Made by a program: the position numbers and the translations under genes. This document shows, piece by piece, positions 53,326 to 63,974 of a stretch of DNA of 64,000 nucleotides. The first letter of the stretch is position 1. Each line of letters opens with the position of its first letter. The DNA is from Vibrio neptunius (lineage in GTDB: Bacteria > Pseudomonadota > Gammaproteobacteria > Enterobacterales > Vibrionaceae). The DNA is taken from assembly GCF_000967495.1 (NCBI RefSeq), contig NZ_JXXU01000002.1, positions 28,512-92,511 on the forward strand. The letters are read 5' to 3'. The notes below the pieces were generated by a model that worked only from the letters and a program-made list of their open reading frames with translations, was not told the DNA's origin and ran no database searches.

Positions 53326-54066
53326 CTAGTTACTTGGAATCGCAATACGTCGCTCTAGCCACCTGACTGCCTGCGATACCAACAGAATTAAAATCAGATA
53401 CTCCAGCACAAGAAAAGTATAAATCTCAAGGGGTAAATACTCATTGACCACCAGCTCATTTGCTCGCCGCGTTAAATCGCTCAGTCCAATCACGCTGACC
53501 AACGAACTCATTTTCAAGATATAGACAAACTGGTTACCGAGTGGTGGCAGGATTTGTCTAAATGCTTGTGGCAGGATGACCAAGCGCATTTTTTGCCAGT
53601 AATTCAGTCCGAGTGACTCAGCAGCCTCATGTTGCCCTTTGGCGATGGACTGGATCCCGCCGCGAAAAACTTCCGCCATGAAAGCACTTTCTGCAACGGT
53701 TAGGGCGATAACACCTGCCCAAAAATGATCGAGTGAGATATCCAGCAGTGTTGGTAGGCCGTAATAGACCCACAATAGCAGAACGAGTACAGGAATCGAG
53801 CGTATGACCTCAACATAAACTCTATTCAGGCCATTGATCCATCTTGAATTTGATAGTGAAGGTAGGGCAACCAACAAACCTATTAGCATTGCCAGAGTTA
53901 TGCTCAATAGCGAAATCGTGATGGTGTCGTAAAATCCTGTGCTTAGAAACTTCAGGTTTGTCTGACCTTGCTCCGTCGAAGGATCGAGTACATACCAGCC
54001 CCATTGATAGTCACTACAGCCAGTGAGAAGGAGAGTGGTGGTCAGCCAGAAATAACGATAGGTCAC
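53326..54066 (-). CDS. Amino-acid ABC transporter permease with N-terminal lipobox-like segment
   Basis: 246 residues. The HisM/GlnP permease core has YVEVIRSIPVLVLLLWVYYGLP and the EAA loop EAAESLGLNYWQKMRLVILPQA. Unusually it begins with a hydrophobic segment ending LLLTGC (residues about 12-17), which looks like a lipoprotein signal, followed by SDYQWGWYVLDPS before the first core helix. Related permeases share this WGWYVL leader. No ATPase gene is adjacent; its partner must be encoded elsewhere. Confidence 0.88.
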   Translation of the reverse strand: MTYRYFWLTTTLLLTGCSDYQWGWYVLDPSTEQGQTNLKFLSTGFYDTITISLLSITLAMLIGLLVALPSLSNSRWINGLNRVYVEVIRSIPVLVLLLWVYYGLPTLLDISLDHFWAGVIALTVAESAFMAEVFRGGIQSIAKGQHEAAESLGLNYWQKMRLVILPQAFRQILPPLGNQFVYILKMSSLVSVIGLSDLTRRANELVVNEYLPLEIYTFLVLEYLILILLVSQAVRWLERRIAIPSN

Positions 54067-54157
54067 ATTACATCCTGTATTGTCTAAAAAAACTGCTTTG
54101 TTGCTGCTATGTTAGCAGTGAACGATCACAGAGCGTAATAACTTTAAGGAAGATTAA

Positions 54158-54934
54158 ATGAACAAGTTCATCCTAGCACTCGGACTGTGTGTTTTGTCAA
54201 TTGGTCAGGCAGCGGCCGAGACAAGTCGACTCCATGAGATTCTTGATAGCGGGGTGTTACGGGTAGGGACGACTGGGGACTGGAATCCGATGACAATGAA
54301 AGATCCGGCTACCGATAGCTACCGAGGCTTTGACATTGATGTAACCACTGAGCTGGCCAAAGATTTAGGCGTCAAAGTTGAATATGTTGCAACGGATTGG
54401 AAGACATTGGTCAACGGCATCACCGCCAATAAGTACGACATTACGGGCAGTGCCTCTTTGAATATGTCTCGCGCGAAGGTAGCCGGCTACAGCCAAGCGT
54501 ATTTCTACTTGGCTTTCGTCCCTGTGGTACAGAAAAAAGATCTGCAAAAGTTCACAGACTGGAGCGATTTTGACAAGGCAGAGGTGAAAGTTGCTGCGAC
54601 ATTGGGGACGGTGCAAGAAAAGATGGTCAAAGAATTCTTTCCTTCGGCAAAACACATTGTGATTGAAGCGCCGGCGCGAGATTTCCAAGAATTATTAGCT
54701 CGCCGTGCAGATGTTTCCGTGACATCGAATGTTGAAGCAGCAACGTTAGTTGAGAAGTTTAAACAACTCGCGATTGTGCCTGTAAAAGAGCCACGCAAAC
54801 CTACCCCGATTGCGATGCTGCTGCCGCAGGACGATCAAGTATGGATTAACTACATTAATCACTGGGTTGAACTGAAAAAGACCCAAGGCTTCTTCAAACA
54901 AACTGCTGAGAAATGGGGATTGAAGAGCAAGTAA
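54158..54934 (+). CDS. Periplasmic amino-acid-type binding protein, PheC-like
   Basis: 258 residues, signal peptide cleaved near residue 20 (GQAAA|ET). The SBP family 3 fold shows SRLHEILDSGVLRVGTTGDWNPM and GFDIDVTTELAKDLGVKVEYV, the pattern shared with periplasmic cyclohexadienyl dehydratase PheC as well as with true transport proteins. Divergent from the permease gene, so a transport role is favoured, but an enzymatic one cannot be excluded. Confidence 0.78.
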   Translation: MNKFILALGLCVLSIGQAAAETSRLHEILDSGVLRVGTTGDWNPMTMKDPATDSYRGFDIDVTTELAKDLGVKVEYVATDWKTLVNGITANKYDITGSASLNMSRAKVAGYSQAYFYLAFVPVVQKKDLQKFTDWSDFDKAEVKVAATLGTVQEKMVKEFFPSAKHIVIEAPARDFQELLARRADVSVTSNVEAATLVEKFKQLAIVPVKEPRKPTPIAMLLPQDDQVWINYINHWVELKKTQGFFKQTAEKWGLKSK

Positions 54935-54949
54935 TTGCTTTGTCGAAGA

Positions 54950-54975
54950 AAGAGCCGCACAACGCGGCTCTTTTT
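54950..54975. terminator. Terminator between the binding-protein gene and punC
   Basis: AGAGCCGC, loop ACAAC, GCGGCTCT, then TTTT; the A-rich 5' flank makes it usable by punC too. Confidence 0.9.
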
Positions 54976-54981
54976 AATTGG

Positions 54982-56196
54982 TTACTCGTCACTAACGACA
55001 CGAGAATTGTCTGGGGCAGTAAACTGCTGCGATAATTGACGGTTAGAAACAATGTAGCCAATCCACAGACCGCTCATACAAATCACGATTGCAATACCTG
55101 TGACTACTTGAGCTTGGCTGGCCATCGCCGCGACTAACGCACTGGCGAGACTGCTGACGCAGATCTGCAAGCTGTTTTGTAACCCTGCCGCAGTGGCTGG
55201 GCTCTGCTTAGCGCTGGCCAATGCACGGTTGACGACAACCGGGTAAAGCGCACCGTTAGCGACAGCAATTAAGCAGAAGGGTGCAAGAATCGGCCAGATG
55301 GATGTGAGCTGCCATTGTGAGGCGATAAACACGAGTAGTGAGGCGACACTGAATAATCCAATCAACTGACGCAGTACTTTTTCATCCCCGTATTTGGCCA
55401 CCCCTTTTTTGCCCAAGTAACCACCAGCCATAAAGGCGATCGTCTGAGGAATAAAACTGAGACCGATGTCTTTGGCTTCGTAGCCAAGCTGAGCCATGAT
55501 TTCTGGCATACCGGTCAGATACGCGAAGAATGCAGCTGATGCGGTAGCAAACATCATGACGTTGCCCAGATAAGTCTTTGAGCTTACTAGTGCTTTGATA
55601 TCTGAGCTCATGCTAGTCTGCTTAGCTGGCTCCTTTTCATTGCTTTGTGCCATCGTCGTGGCTACTAGCAACAATCCCATTAGTGTCAGAGCAACAAAAA
55701 TACTGTGCCAGCCAAAGCTATCTGCCAGTACAACACCCAATTGCGGTGCTAAAGCAGGTGATAGCGCTACTAGCGGCATAATGGTGGCGAAGATTTGTTG
55801 GCTGCTGCTGGAGTAACGTTTGATGACCATCGCTTGCCAGATCACTGCAGGAGCGCAGACGCCGATGGCCTGAACGAAGCGAAGTGTCAGTAATTGCCAA
55901 ACTTGATCGCTGAAAGCAAGACCAAAAGAGGCCACGGTAAACAAACCTAAACCTGCGGCTAGCGTATTTCGATGGCCAAATTTGTCCGATGCTAGTCCCC
56001 ATAAAAGTTGGCCAATCGCCATACCGACCAGAAATACAGTCAAGGACAGTGCAATTTGTTCTGGGCCAGTAGCAAAATCACCTTCCATTGCTTTGAAGGC
56101 AGGTAAGTACATATCAGTGGCAATAAAACCTAGCATTGATAACGAGGCTAAATAGAAAAGTTGTAATTTAGAGATTTTCATCATCTTTCCATTCAA
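54982..56196 (-). CDS. punC: Purine nucleoside MFS transporter PunC (YdhC)
   Basis: 404 residues, 12 predicted helices, Bcr/CflA-type MFS family. The block LRFVQAIGVCAPAVIWQAMV and MLGFIATDMYLPAF match E. coli PunC (YdhC), and the neighbouring LysR gene matches its regulator PunR. PunC imports nucleosides such as adenosine or inosine in E. coli. The start may be 56196, 56184 or 56181. It could be mistaken for a drug efflux pump by family alone; the paired regulator argues otherwise. Confidence 0.85.
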   Translation of the reverse strand: MNGKMMKISKLQLFYLASLSMLGFIATDMYLPAFKAMEGDFATGPEQIALSLTVFLVGMAIGQLLWGLASDKFGHRNTLAAGLGLFTVASFGLAFSDQVWQLLTLRFVQAIGVCAPAVIWQAMVIKRYSSSSQQIFATIMPLVALSPALAPQLGVVLADSFGWHSIFVALTLMGLLLVATTMAQSNEKEPAKQTSMSSDIKALVSSKTYLGNVMMFATASAAFFAYLTGMPEIMAQLGYEAKDIGLSFIPQTIAFMAGGYLGKKGVAKYGDEKVLRQLIGLFSVASLLVFIASQWQLTSIWPILAPFCLIAVANGALYPVVVNRALASAKQSPATAAGLQNSLQICVSSLASALVAAMASQAQVVTGIAIVICMSGLWIGYIVSNRQLSQQFTAPDNSRVVSDE

Positions 56197-56217
56197 AAAA
56201 ATTCATGGGTTGTTAAA

Positions 56218-56229
56218 GTTGGCGCCAAC
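56218..56229. promoter_or_regulatory. Palindrome between punC and punR
   Basis: GTTGGCGCCAAC is a perfect 12-bp palindrome, 22 bases upstream of the punC start and within the divergent promoter region. Its position suits a PunR operator. Confidence 0.5.
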
Positions 56230-56321
56230 ATTTTTATTAACTTTGCTATTCTATTTTTCGTGATAGTGAAATTGAAACGCTAAAATTTGCAGTTATTCAT
56301 CAAAAAATTTGAAAGGTGGCT

Positions 56322-57239
56322 ATGAGTGTATTTTCTCAAACTTCGTTAGAGCTGGTGGATACAGTGGCTCGTCTTGGCAGCTTTACAGCGGCAGCGGAGG
56401 TCTTGCATAAAGTGCCATCTGCCATTAGCTACAGCATTCGTCAAATGGAGCAGGAATTGGATGTTGTGCTGTTTCGTCGCTTACCAAGAAAGGTAGAGCT
56501 GACGCCCGCAGGGGAAGTGTTTCTTGAACAGGCTAGGGCAATGCTTCGACAGATGGAAGAAGTGAAAGCGCAAACCAAGCGTGCAGCGCACGGCTGGCAG
56601 AAAACACTCAAACTGACGTTAGATAATGTGGTTAAACTGGAGCGTCTCAAGCCATTGATTGAAGATTTTTATCAAACCTTTCCTTACGCTGAACTGCAGA
56701 TCAATATGGAAGTGTTCAACGGTTCTTGGGAGGCCATATCTCAGGGCAGAGCTGATATTGTCATTGGGGCGACGTCGGCGATTCCTGTGGGGGGAGATTT
56801 TGAAGTTCGGGATATGGGTATCTTAGATTGGGCATTTGTCACTTCACCTAGTCACGCTTGTGTACGCCAGCAAAACCTTACTGAAGAATTTGTCAGTCAG
56901 TTTCCTGCGATCTGCCTTGATGATACTTCCAATGTACTGCCCAAACGTCACACTGGTCATTATCCTTACCAGCGCCGTTTGCTGCTGCCTAACTGGTACA
57001 GTGCCATCGAGTGCTTAAAAAATGGGGTCGGCGTAGGCTATATGCCACGTCATATCGCGATGCCACTGATCCATGAAGGTCAGTTGGTTGAGAAGTTATT
57101 GCCAGATGACAAGCCAATCAGTCGCTGTTGCCTAGTTTGGCGCAAAGATGACAATCACAAATTGATTCAGTGGATGGTGGATTATCTAGGTAGTGGGGAT
57201 AAGTTACATAACGACTGGCTGCGTTATGCATCAAACTGA
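56322..57239 (+). CDS. punR: LysR-type regulator PunR (YdhB)
   Basis: 305 residues from the ATG at 56322 (AAAGGTGG upstream; a GTG at 56316 adds two residues). The HTH reads LVDTVARLGSFTAAAEVLHKVPSAISYSIRQME; conserved effector-domain blocks FNGSWEAISQGRADIVIGAT and AIPVGG match E. coli PunR closely. PunR activates punC for nucleoside uptake. It is divergent from punC with 125 bases between. Confidence 0.87.
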   Translation: MSVFSQTSLELVDTVARLGSFTAAAEVLHKVPSAISYSIRQMEQELDVVLFRRLPRKVELTPAGEVFLEQARAMLRQMEEVKAQTKRAAHGWQKTLKLTLDNVVKLERLKPLIEDFYQTFPYAELQINMEVFNGSWEAISQGRADIVIGATSAIPVGGDFEVRDMGILDWAFVTSPSHACVRQQNLTEEFVSQFPAICLDDTSNVLPKRHTGHYPYQRRLLLPNWYSAIECLKNGVGVGYMPRHIAMPLIHEGQLVEKLLPDDKPISRCCLVWRKDDNHKLIQWMVDYLGSGDKLHNDWLRYASN

Positions 57240-57349
57240 GTTAAAACCAATTAGCAAAGACATTCGACTTGAAGCCATGAAGTTTAAAACTATCTCAATG
57301 AGCTCGGATGTCTGTAGTTGAATGAGAAGAAAGCCTCGTTGTTCAAATA

Positions 57350-57376
57350 AAAAGGCCTGCTGAGCAGGCCTTTTTG
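57350..57376. terminator. Bidirectional terminator between punR and fadA
   Basis: AAAAGGCCTGC, loop TGA, GCAGGCCTTTTT. Confidence 0.93.
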
Positions 57377-57392
57377 TGTAGTTCAATGTCAA

Positions 57393-58580
<1,188 letters not shown>

Positions 58581-60752
58581 TTAGATAGAACCGTGTTGCT
58601 GAGTGCCATAGAAGGTTTCGCCTTTGGCAGCCATATCAATCAGCATTTGTGGAACCTGATACATAGCACCAAGACCTTGGTACTGCTCTGCCATCGCTAC
58701 AAATTCAGCGATACCCACACTATCTAGGTAGCGGAACACACCGCCGCGGAATGGAGGGAATCCTAGACCGTATACCAATGCCATGTCGGCTTCCTGTGGA
58801 GAAGCAATAATGCCTTCCTGCAAACACAGTGCGACCTCATTAATCATTGGAATCATCATACGTTGAATGATGGTTTGATCGTCGAACTCTTGAGCTTGAC
58901 TGCATACCTCAGACAAAATCGGTAAAACCTCGTCACTGAAGGTCTTTTTCGGTTTACCACGTTTATCGACACTGTAGCTATAGAAGCCGCTGCCATTCTT
59001 TTGCCCGTACTTATTGGCGTCAAACAATGCATCAATGGCGTCGCGAGATGATTTACTCATACGCTCAGGGAAACCTTGCGCCATGACTTCTTGTGCGTGG
59101 TGTGCAGTATCAATTCCCACTACATCCAGTAGGTAAGCTGGGCCCATTGGCCAGCCAAACTGGCGCTCCATGATTTTGTCGACTTTAGTAAAGTCTGCAC
59201 CATCACGAAGTAGCATGCTGAAGCCGCCAAAGTACGGGAAGAGTACACGGTTAACGAAGAAACCTGGACAGTCATTGACCACGATTGGCGATTTACCCAT
59301 CTTAGCGGCGTAAGCGACAACACGATTGATGGTTTCATCAGAGGTGTGTTCACCACGGATGATCTCAACGAGAGGCATTCGGTGCACTGGGTTGAAGAAG
59401 TGCATACCACAGAAATTTTCTGGGCGCTGAAGTGACTTGGCCAATAAGTTAATTGGGATCGTTGAAGTATTGGAAGTGATGACAGTATCTTCGCTGACCT
59501 GTTGTTCTACTTCACTTAATACGGCGGCTTTGACTTTCGGGTTTTCTACTACGGCTTCAACAATCACATCCGAATTTTCAATCCCTGCGTAATGTAGGCT
59601 AGGAGTAATTGATGCTAGAATACCCGCCATCTTAAATCCATCGATACGGCCGCGTGACAAGCGCTTATTGAGCAGCTTAGAGGCTTCTGTCATGCCGAGG
59701 TCCAACGATGCCTGAGCAATGTCTTTCATCATAACCGGCACGCCTTTGAGAGCCGACTGGTAAGCAATACCGCCACCCATAATGCCTGCACCTAGCACGG
59801 CTGCGCGTTCAGTTTGTTTGTTGGCATGTTTTGCCGCTTTCTTGGCAATGCCCTTGATGTACTGGTCGTTAAGGAAAAGGCCAACCAGCGCTTTCGCTTC
59901 TTCGGATTTAGCCAGTTTGATGAAGTACTTACGTTCAATATCTAGGGCTTCATTACGTGCAAAACGTGAACCTTCTTCAATGGCGATGACCGCTTTCATT
60001 GGCGCAGGGTAGTGTGGGCCTGCTTTTTGTGCCACTAAACCTTTTGCCATAGTGAAGCTCATCATGGCTTCTAACTTACTTAGGGTCAGTGCAGAGGTTT
60101 TTTGTTTACGGCGTTGCTGCCAATCTAGCTTCTCATTAATTGCTTGTTTGAGTGTTGCTAGTGCTGATTCATACAGTGATTCACTGTCGACAACAGCATC
60201 TAGTAGACCAATTTTTAGCGCTTCATCTGCGCGGCAAGCTTTGCCTTGTGTGATGATTTCCATGGCACTGTCAGCACCAATGACGCGAGGGAGGCGCACA
60301 CAGCCGCCAAAGCCAGGCATGATACCGAGTTTTGTTTCTGGTAAGCCAATGCTTGTGGTTTTATCACCAATGCGCATGTCGGTAGCGAGTACGCACTCAC
60401 ATCCGCCACCAAGAGTATGACCTTTCAGTACAGAAATGGTTGGTACAGGTAGATCTTCAAGCTTATTGAAGATGCTGTTGGCAAATTGTAGCCACTTATC
60501 GAGTTCGGCTTCTTCCTTAGCAAATAGACCTAAGAATTCTGTGATATCTGCGCCGACAATGAAGGCATTTTTATCTGAAGTCAGTAACAGGCCTTTTAGA
60601 CCTTGGTATGCATTCAGGGCATCCAAAGCTTTATCGAGTGATTCCAGAGTGGCGAGGTCGAGCTTGTTGACAGAATTTGGTGAGCAGAAACTTAGCTCAG
60701 CGATACCGTCGTGTAATTCCTTTACCTGTAGGGTTTCGGCTTGGTAAATCAT
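58581..60752 (-). CDS. fadB: Fatty acid oxidation complex alpha subunit FadB
   Basis: 723 residues. The N-terminal crotonase domain (about 1-190) has [12 protein letters not shown] and [13 protein letters not shown]; the central NAD-binding domain begins [14 protein letters not shown] (about 320-333); a C-terminal hydroxyacyl-CoA dehydrogenase domain follows. It hydrates enoyl-CoA and oxidises 3-hydroxyacyl-CoA. GGAG lies upstream of the ATG and a FadR operator about 105 bases upstream. Confidence 0.98.
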   Translation of the reverse strand: MIYQAETLQVKELHDGIAELSFCSPNSVNKLDLATLESLDKALDALNAYQGLKGLLLTSDKNAFIVGADITEFLGLFAKEEAELDKWLQFANSIFNKLEDLPVPTISVLKGHTLGGGCECVLATDMRIGDKTTSIGLPETKLGIMPGFGGCVRLPRVIGADSAMEIITQGKACRADEALKIGLLDAVVDSESLYESALATLKQAINEKLDWQQRRKQKTSALTLSKLEAMMSFTMAKGLVAQKAGPHYPAPMKAVIAIEEGSRFARNEALDIERKYFIKLAKSEEAKALVGLFLNDQYIKGIAKKAAKHANKQTERAAVLGAGIMGGGIAYQSALKGVPVMMKDIAQASLDLGMTEASKLLNKRLSRGRIDGFKMAGILASITPSLHYAGIENSDVIVEAVVENPKVKAAVLSEVEQQVSEDTVITSNTSTIPINLLAKSLQRPENFCGMHFFNPVHRMPLVEIIRGEHTSDETINRVVAYAAKMGKSPIVVNDCPGFFVNRVLFPYFGGFSMLLRDGADFTKVDKIMERQFGWPMGPAYLLDVVGIDTAHHAQEVMAQGFPERMSKSSRDAIDALFDANKYGQKNGSGFYSYSVDKRGKPKKTFSDEVLPILSEVCSQAQEFDDQTIIQRMMIPMINEVALCLQEGIIASPQEADMALVYGLGFPPFRGGVFRYLDSVGIAEFVAMAEQYQGLGAMYQVPQMLIDMAAKGETFYGTQQHGSI

Positions 60753-60848
60753 TATCTATCTCCATGACATACAATCTTGGGATTGCGCGTATACCAGCCT
60801 CAAGCATAAGGCTTGTGGGCCAGCATATAGAAATGTCGCTTTATTCTT

Positions 60849-60867
60849 ATTCTGGTTAGACCAGTTG
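60849..60867. promoter_or_regulatory. FadR operator upstream of fadB
   Basis: CTGGT-TAG-ACCAG (60852-60864), perfect arms, closely matches the FadR consensus (A-N-CTGGTCNGACCAG-N-T). Repression would be relieved by long-chain acyl-CoA. Confidence 0.85.
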
Positions 60868-60908
60868 TTTTAGTGTGGACTCAGCTAGAGTTAAATTCAA
60901 TACATTTT

Positions 60909-60924
60909 TTAAACAAGTGTTTAA
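60909..60924. promoter_or_regulatory. Second palindrome in the fadB-yigZ region, PsrA-like
   Basis: TTAAACA-AG-TGTTTAA is a perfect inverted repeat containing AAAC-N4-GTTT, the shape of operators for the TetR-type fatty-acid regulator PsrA. It lies 45 bases from the FadR site. Confidence 0.5.
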
Positions 60925-61009
60925 CATTGTGCGCTGTGGCCGATCTTTTAAGGGCTCTTATTAGGAGAGCATGATAAAATGGCATGATAATAAAAACTGA
61001 CGCAATGAT

Positions 61010-61633
61010 ATGAACGACCAGCCCTATCTTATTCCAGCTCAACTTGCTCTATTTGAAGAAGAAATTAAGAAAAGTGTATTTATCACTCAGCTGGTACATA
61101 CCCCTTCGGTAGAGGCAGCCAAGGCTTTTGTTGAGCAGGTAAAAATGCAGCATTCAGATGCGAGGCATAACTGCTGGGGGTTCGTAGCAGGCCGACCAGA
61201 AGACTCTATGCAATGGGGGTTCAGTGATGATGGGGAGCCATCTGGTACAGCTGGCAAACCTATCTTAGCTCAACTATCGGGAGCTGGTGTGGGCGAGATT
61301 ACAGCAGTTGTGACTCGTTACTCTGGCGGAATCAAGCTAGGCACGGGTGGTTTGGTCAAGGCATATGGTGGTGGTGTTCAGCAGGCTCTCAAGCTGCTTC
61401 AAACTATTGAGAAAAAAATAACCACAAAGCTATTACTGGAGTTAGACTATGGCTTAATTGCTATTATCCAGAACCTATTGCCGCAATTTGGCGCGCAACA
61501 AGTGGACACTGACTATAGTGAACAAGTAAAGATGGTCGTGGAAATTGAGCTTCGCTATGTGAGTGACTTTACCCAAACCATAATCAACAAAAGTGGAGCC
61601 AGAGTTTTGGTTACCCCTTTAGACGGAAAATAA
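61010..61633 (+). CDS. yigZ: YigZ, IMPACT/UPF0029 family protein
   Basis: 207 residues. The N-terminal Impact domain (about 15-130) includes DARHNCWGFVAG, the SDDGEPSGTAGKP signature and RYSGGIKLGTGGLVKAYG; a C-terminal ferredoxin-like DUF1949 domain (about 140-200) follows. Related proteins bind RNA/ribosomes or modulate translation stress; the E. coli function is unsettled. It is divergent from fadB and precedes trkH, as in E. coli. Confidence 0.93.
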   Translation: MNDQPYLIPAQLALFEEEIKKSVFITQLVHTPSVEAAKAFVEQVKMQHSDARHNCWGFVAGRPEDSMQWGFSDDGEPSGTAGKPILAQLSGAGVGEITAVVTRYSGGIKLGTGGLVKAYGGGVQQALKLLQTIEKKITTKLLLELDYGLIAIIQNLLPQFGAQQVDTDYSEQVKMVVEIELRYVSDFTQTIINKSGARVLVTPLDGK

Positions 61634-61678
61634 AGAGAATCAGGAAGTCGGAAGCTCAGCTTCAGTCATCATCTATCC

Positions 61679-63136
61679 ATGCAGTTTCGTTCAATTATTC
61701 GAATTGTCGGGCTATTGCTCGCACTCTTTAGTGTCTCAATGCTAGCGCCTGCGCTAGTCGCGTTGATTTATCGTGACGGAGCGGGTGTGCCATTTGTCAC
61801 CACTTTCTTTGTCCTACTTATCTGTGGTGCTATCTGCTGGTGGCCAAATCGACGCCATAAACATGAACTTAAAGCGCGAGATGGTTTCCTTATCGTTGTT
61901 TTGTTTTGGACGGTTATAGGTAGTGCGGGGTCGCTTCCTTTCTTACTCTCTGATAACCCTAACGTGTCAGTAACAGACGCCTTTTTTGAATCTTTTTCTG
62001 CTCTGACCACCACTGGAGCCACGGTCATTGTTGGACTTGATGAGCTCCCTAAAGCAGTACTTTTCTATCGTCAATTCCTACAGTGGTTTGGTGGAATGGG
62101 AATCATTGTACTTGCCGTCGCTATTTTGCCTGTATTGGGTATCGGGGGAATGCAGTTGTATCGAGCTGAGATTCCCGGCCCCGTGAAAGACAGTAAGATG
62201 ACACCAAGAATTGCTGAAACAGCAAAGGCGCTGTGGTACATCTATCTGAGCTTGACGATCACATGTGCCTTGGCGTTCTGGCTGGCGGGAATGACACCGT
62301 TCGATGCCATCGGCCATAGTTTTTCTACGATAGCCATCGGTGGCTTCTCAACTCATGACGCTAGTATGGGCTACTTTGATAGCTACGCGATTAACATGAT
62401 TACAGTCGTATTCTTGTTGATCTCTGCGTGTAACTATTCTTTGCATTTTGCCGCGTTCGCGTCTGGTGGTGTTCATCCTAAGTATTATTGGAAGGATCCT
62501 GAATTTCGTGCTTTTATCTTCATACAGGCACTCCTCTTTGTTGTATGCTTCCTTATCTTGCTTAATCACCATTCCTACGATTCTGTCTATGATGCGTTCG
62601 ACCAGGCGCTGTTCCAGACGGTGTCTATCTCAACCACTGCTGGTTTTACGACAACGGGCTTTTCAGAGTGGCCTCTATTTCTACCTGTATTGCTATTGTT
62701 CTCTTCTTTTATCGGAGGCTGTGCTGGTTCAACGGGTGGCGGTATGAAAGTCATACGTGTCTTGTTACTCACCCTCCAAGGAGCACGTGAGTTAAAGCGT
62801 TTGGTACACCCGAGAGCAGTCTACACCATCAAAGTCGGTGGTACGGCACTGTCTCAACGTGTGGTAGATGCGGTATGGGGGTTCTTCTCTGCTTATGCTT
62901 TAGTCTTTGTCGTATGTATGCTAGGTCTGATAGCTACAGGTATGGATGAGCTCAGTGCCTTTTCTGCAGTGGCCGCAACTCTAAATAACCTTGGTCCAGG
63001 TTTAGGAGAAGTCGCCCTTAATTTTGGTGATGTCAATGATAAAGCCAAATGGGTGTTAATTGTCTCTATGCTGTTTGGACGTCTTGAAATATTTACTTTA
63101 TTGATTCTACTAACTCCGACATTTTGGCGTAGTTAA
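61679..63136 (+). CDS. trkH: Trk potassium uptake membrane subunit TrkH
   Basis: 485 residues with four helix-pore-helix repeats. Filter segments are visible as TTTGATVIV (about 103-111), STIAIGGFSTHD (about 219-230), TTAGFTTTGF (about 319-328) and NNLGPGLGE near 440. It conducts K+ with cytosolic TrkA encoded elsewhere. No strong ribosome-binding site precedes the ATG, but the start matches the family. hemG follows by 9 bases. Confidence 0.96.
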   Translation: MQFRSIIRIVGLLLALFSVSMLAPALVALIYRDGAGVPFVTTFFVLLICGAICWWPNRRHKHELKARDGFLIVVLFWTVIGSAGSLPFLLSDNPNVSVTDAFFESFSALTTTGATVIVGLDELPKAVLFYRQFLQWFGGMGIIVLAVAILPVLGIGGMQLYRAEIPGPVKDSKMTPRIAETAKALWYIYLSLTITCALAFWLAGMTPFDAIGHSFSTIAIGGFSTHDASMGYFDSYAINMITVVFLLISACNYSLHFAAFASGGVHPKYYWKDPEFRAFIFIQALLFVVCFLILLNHHSYDSVYDAFDQALFQTVSISTTAGFTTTGFSEWPLFLPVLLLFSSFIGGCAGSTGGGMKVIRVLLLTLQGARELKRLVHPRAVYTIKVGGTALSQRVVDAVWGFFSAYALVFVVCMLGLIATGMDELSAFSAVAATLNNLGPGLGEVALNFGDVNDKAKWVLIVSMLFGRLEIFTLLILLTPTFWRS

Positions 63137-63145
63137 GGAGCTTTT

Positions 63146-63673
63146 GTGACCAAAGCACTATTTCTTTACTCTTCTCGCGAAGGGCAAACCCAAAAGATAC
63201 TTCGTTATATAGAGCAAGAACTAGCGGAGTTTGACGTGGAAACGCAAGATCTACACAGTGCGGAAAATATCGATTTCGTATCGTATGACAAGGTATTGAT
63301 TGGAGCTTCAATTCGATATGGCCATTTGAACAAACGTCTGTACCAGTTTATTGAACGGTATAAACAACAGCTAGATTCTAATAAGGTTGCCTTCTTCTGT
63401 GTCAATCTGACTGCCAGAAAAGAAGCGCAAGGTAAGGACACACCTGAAGGCAGTGCTTACATTCGCAAGTTCTTAGTCAAGTCATCTTGGAAACCAAAGT
63501 TAATCGGCGTATTCGCAGGTGCTCTTTACTATCCACGATATAATTGGTTCGATAAAATTATGATTAAGCTAATTATGAGCATGACTGGAGGCGAGACGGA
63601 CACCAGTAAAGAGGTCGAATACACCAACTGGAAAAAGGTCTCGTTATTCGCTCAAAAGTTTAGCAATTTGTGA
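63146..63673 (+). CDS. hemG: Menaquinone-dependent protoporphyrinogen IX dehydrogenase HemG
   Basis: 175 residues from GTG at 63146 with AAGGAG 5 bases upstream. The flavodoxin-type FMN loop is YSSREGQTQKI (about 9-19), with GASIRYGHLNK and the long-chain insert typical of HemG near the C-terminal half. It oxidises protoporphyrinogen to protoporphyrin in haem synthesis, passing electrons to the quinone pool. Likely cotranscribed with trkH and placed before an rRNA operon as in E. coli. Confidence 0.95.
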   Translation: MTKALFLYSSREGQTQKILRYIEQELAEFDVETQDLHSAENIDFVSYDKVLIGASIRYGHLNKRLYQFIERYKQQLDSNKVAFFCVNLTARKEAQGKDTPEGSAYIRKFLVKSSWKPKLIGVFAGALYYPRYNWFDKIMIKLIMSMTGGETDTSKEVEYTNWKKVSLFAQKFSNL

Positions 63674-63752
63674 AGATAAGAGTGATATTTGGTCGTTTGG
63701 GGTCAAGCTTTAACCGAAAGGTAAGAAAAACTAAAAAAATCATCAAAAGGGG

Positions 63753-63780
63753 TTGCCAAGAAAATCTTGATCTCTATAAT
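63753..63780 (+). promoter_or_regulatory. rrn P1 promoter
   Basis: TTGCCA (63753-63758), 16-base spacer, TATAAT (63775-63780), followed by a GC-rich discriminator (GCCCCCTCGC) expected for stringent control by ppGpp/DksA. Confidence 0.88.
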
Positions 63781-63894
63781 GCCCCCTCGCTGACACGGGA
63801 ACGCTTCGAAGCCTATGTTTCGAAACCATAAAGCTCAGTTAGCAAGGTCTATTAGCCAAGTGGAAACACTTGAAAATAAGTTTGAAAAAAGTGG

Positions 63895-63922
63895 TTGACA
63901 CTAAACTTTATCTCGCTAGAAT
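63895..63922 (+). promoter_or_regulatory. rrn P2 promoter
   Basis: TTGACA (63895-63900), 16-base spacer, TAGAAT (63917-63922), then GACCGCCTC. Confidence 0.88.
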
Positions 63923-63963
63923 GACCGCCTCTTCCGAAGTGAGGTTAATCACAAAAGAAGAAC

Positions 63964-63974
63964 GCTCTTTAACA
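63964..63974 (+). promoter_or_regulatory. rrn leader boxA antitermination site
   Basis: GCTCTTTAACA matches the boxA consensus bound by NusB-S10 in rRNA leaders; AATATAAAC follows as in Vibrio leaders. Confidence 0.88.

Noticed and set aside
54982..56196. Annotation of the MFS protein as a multidrug efflux pump (EmrD/Bcr)
   Set aside because: The specific sequence blocks and the divergent PunR-like regulator favour the purine nucleoside transporter PunC.
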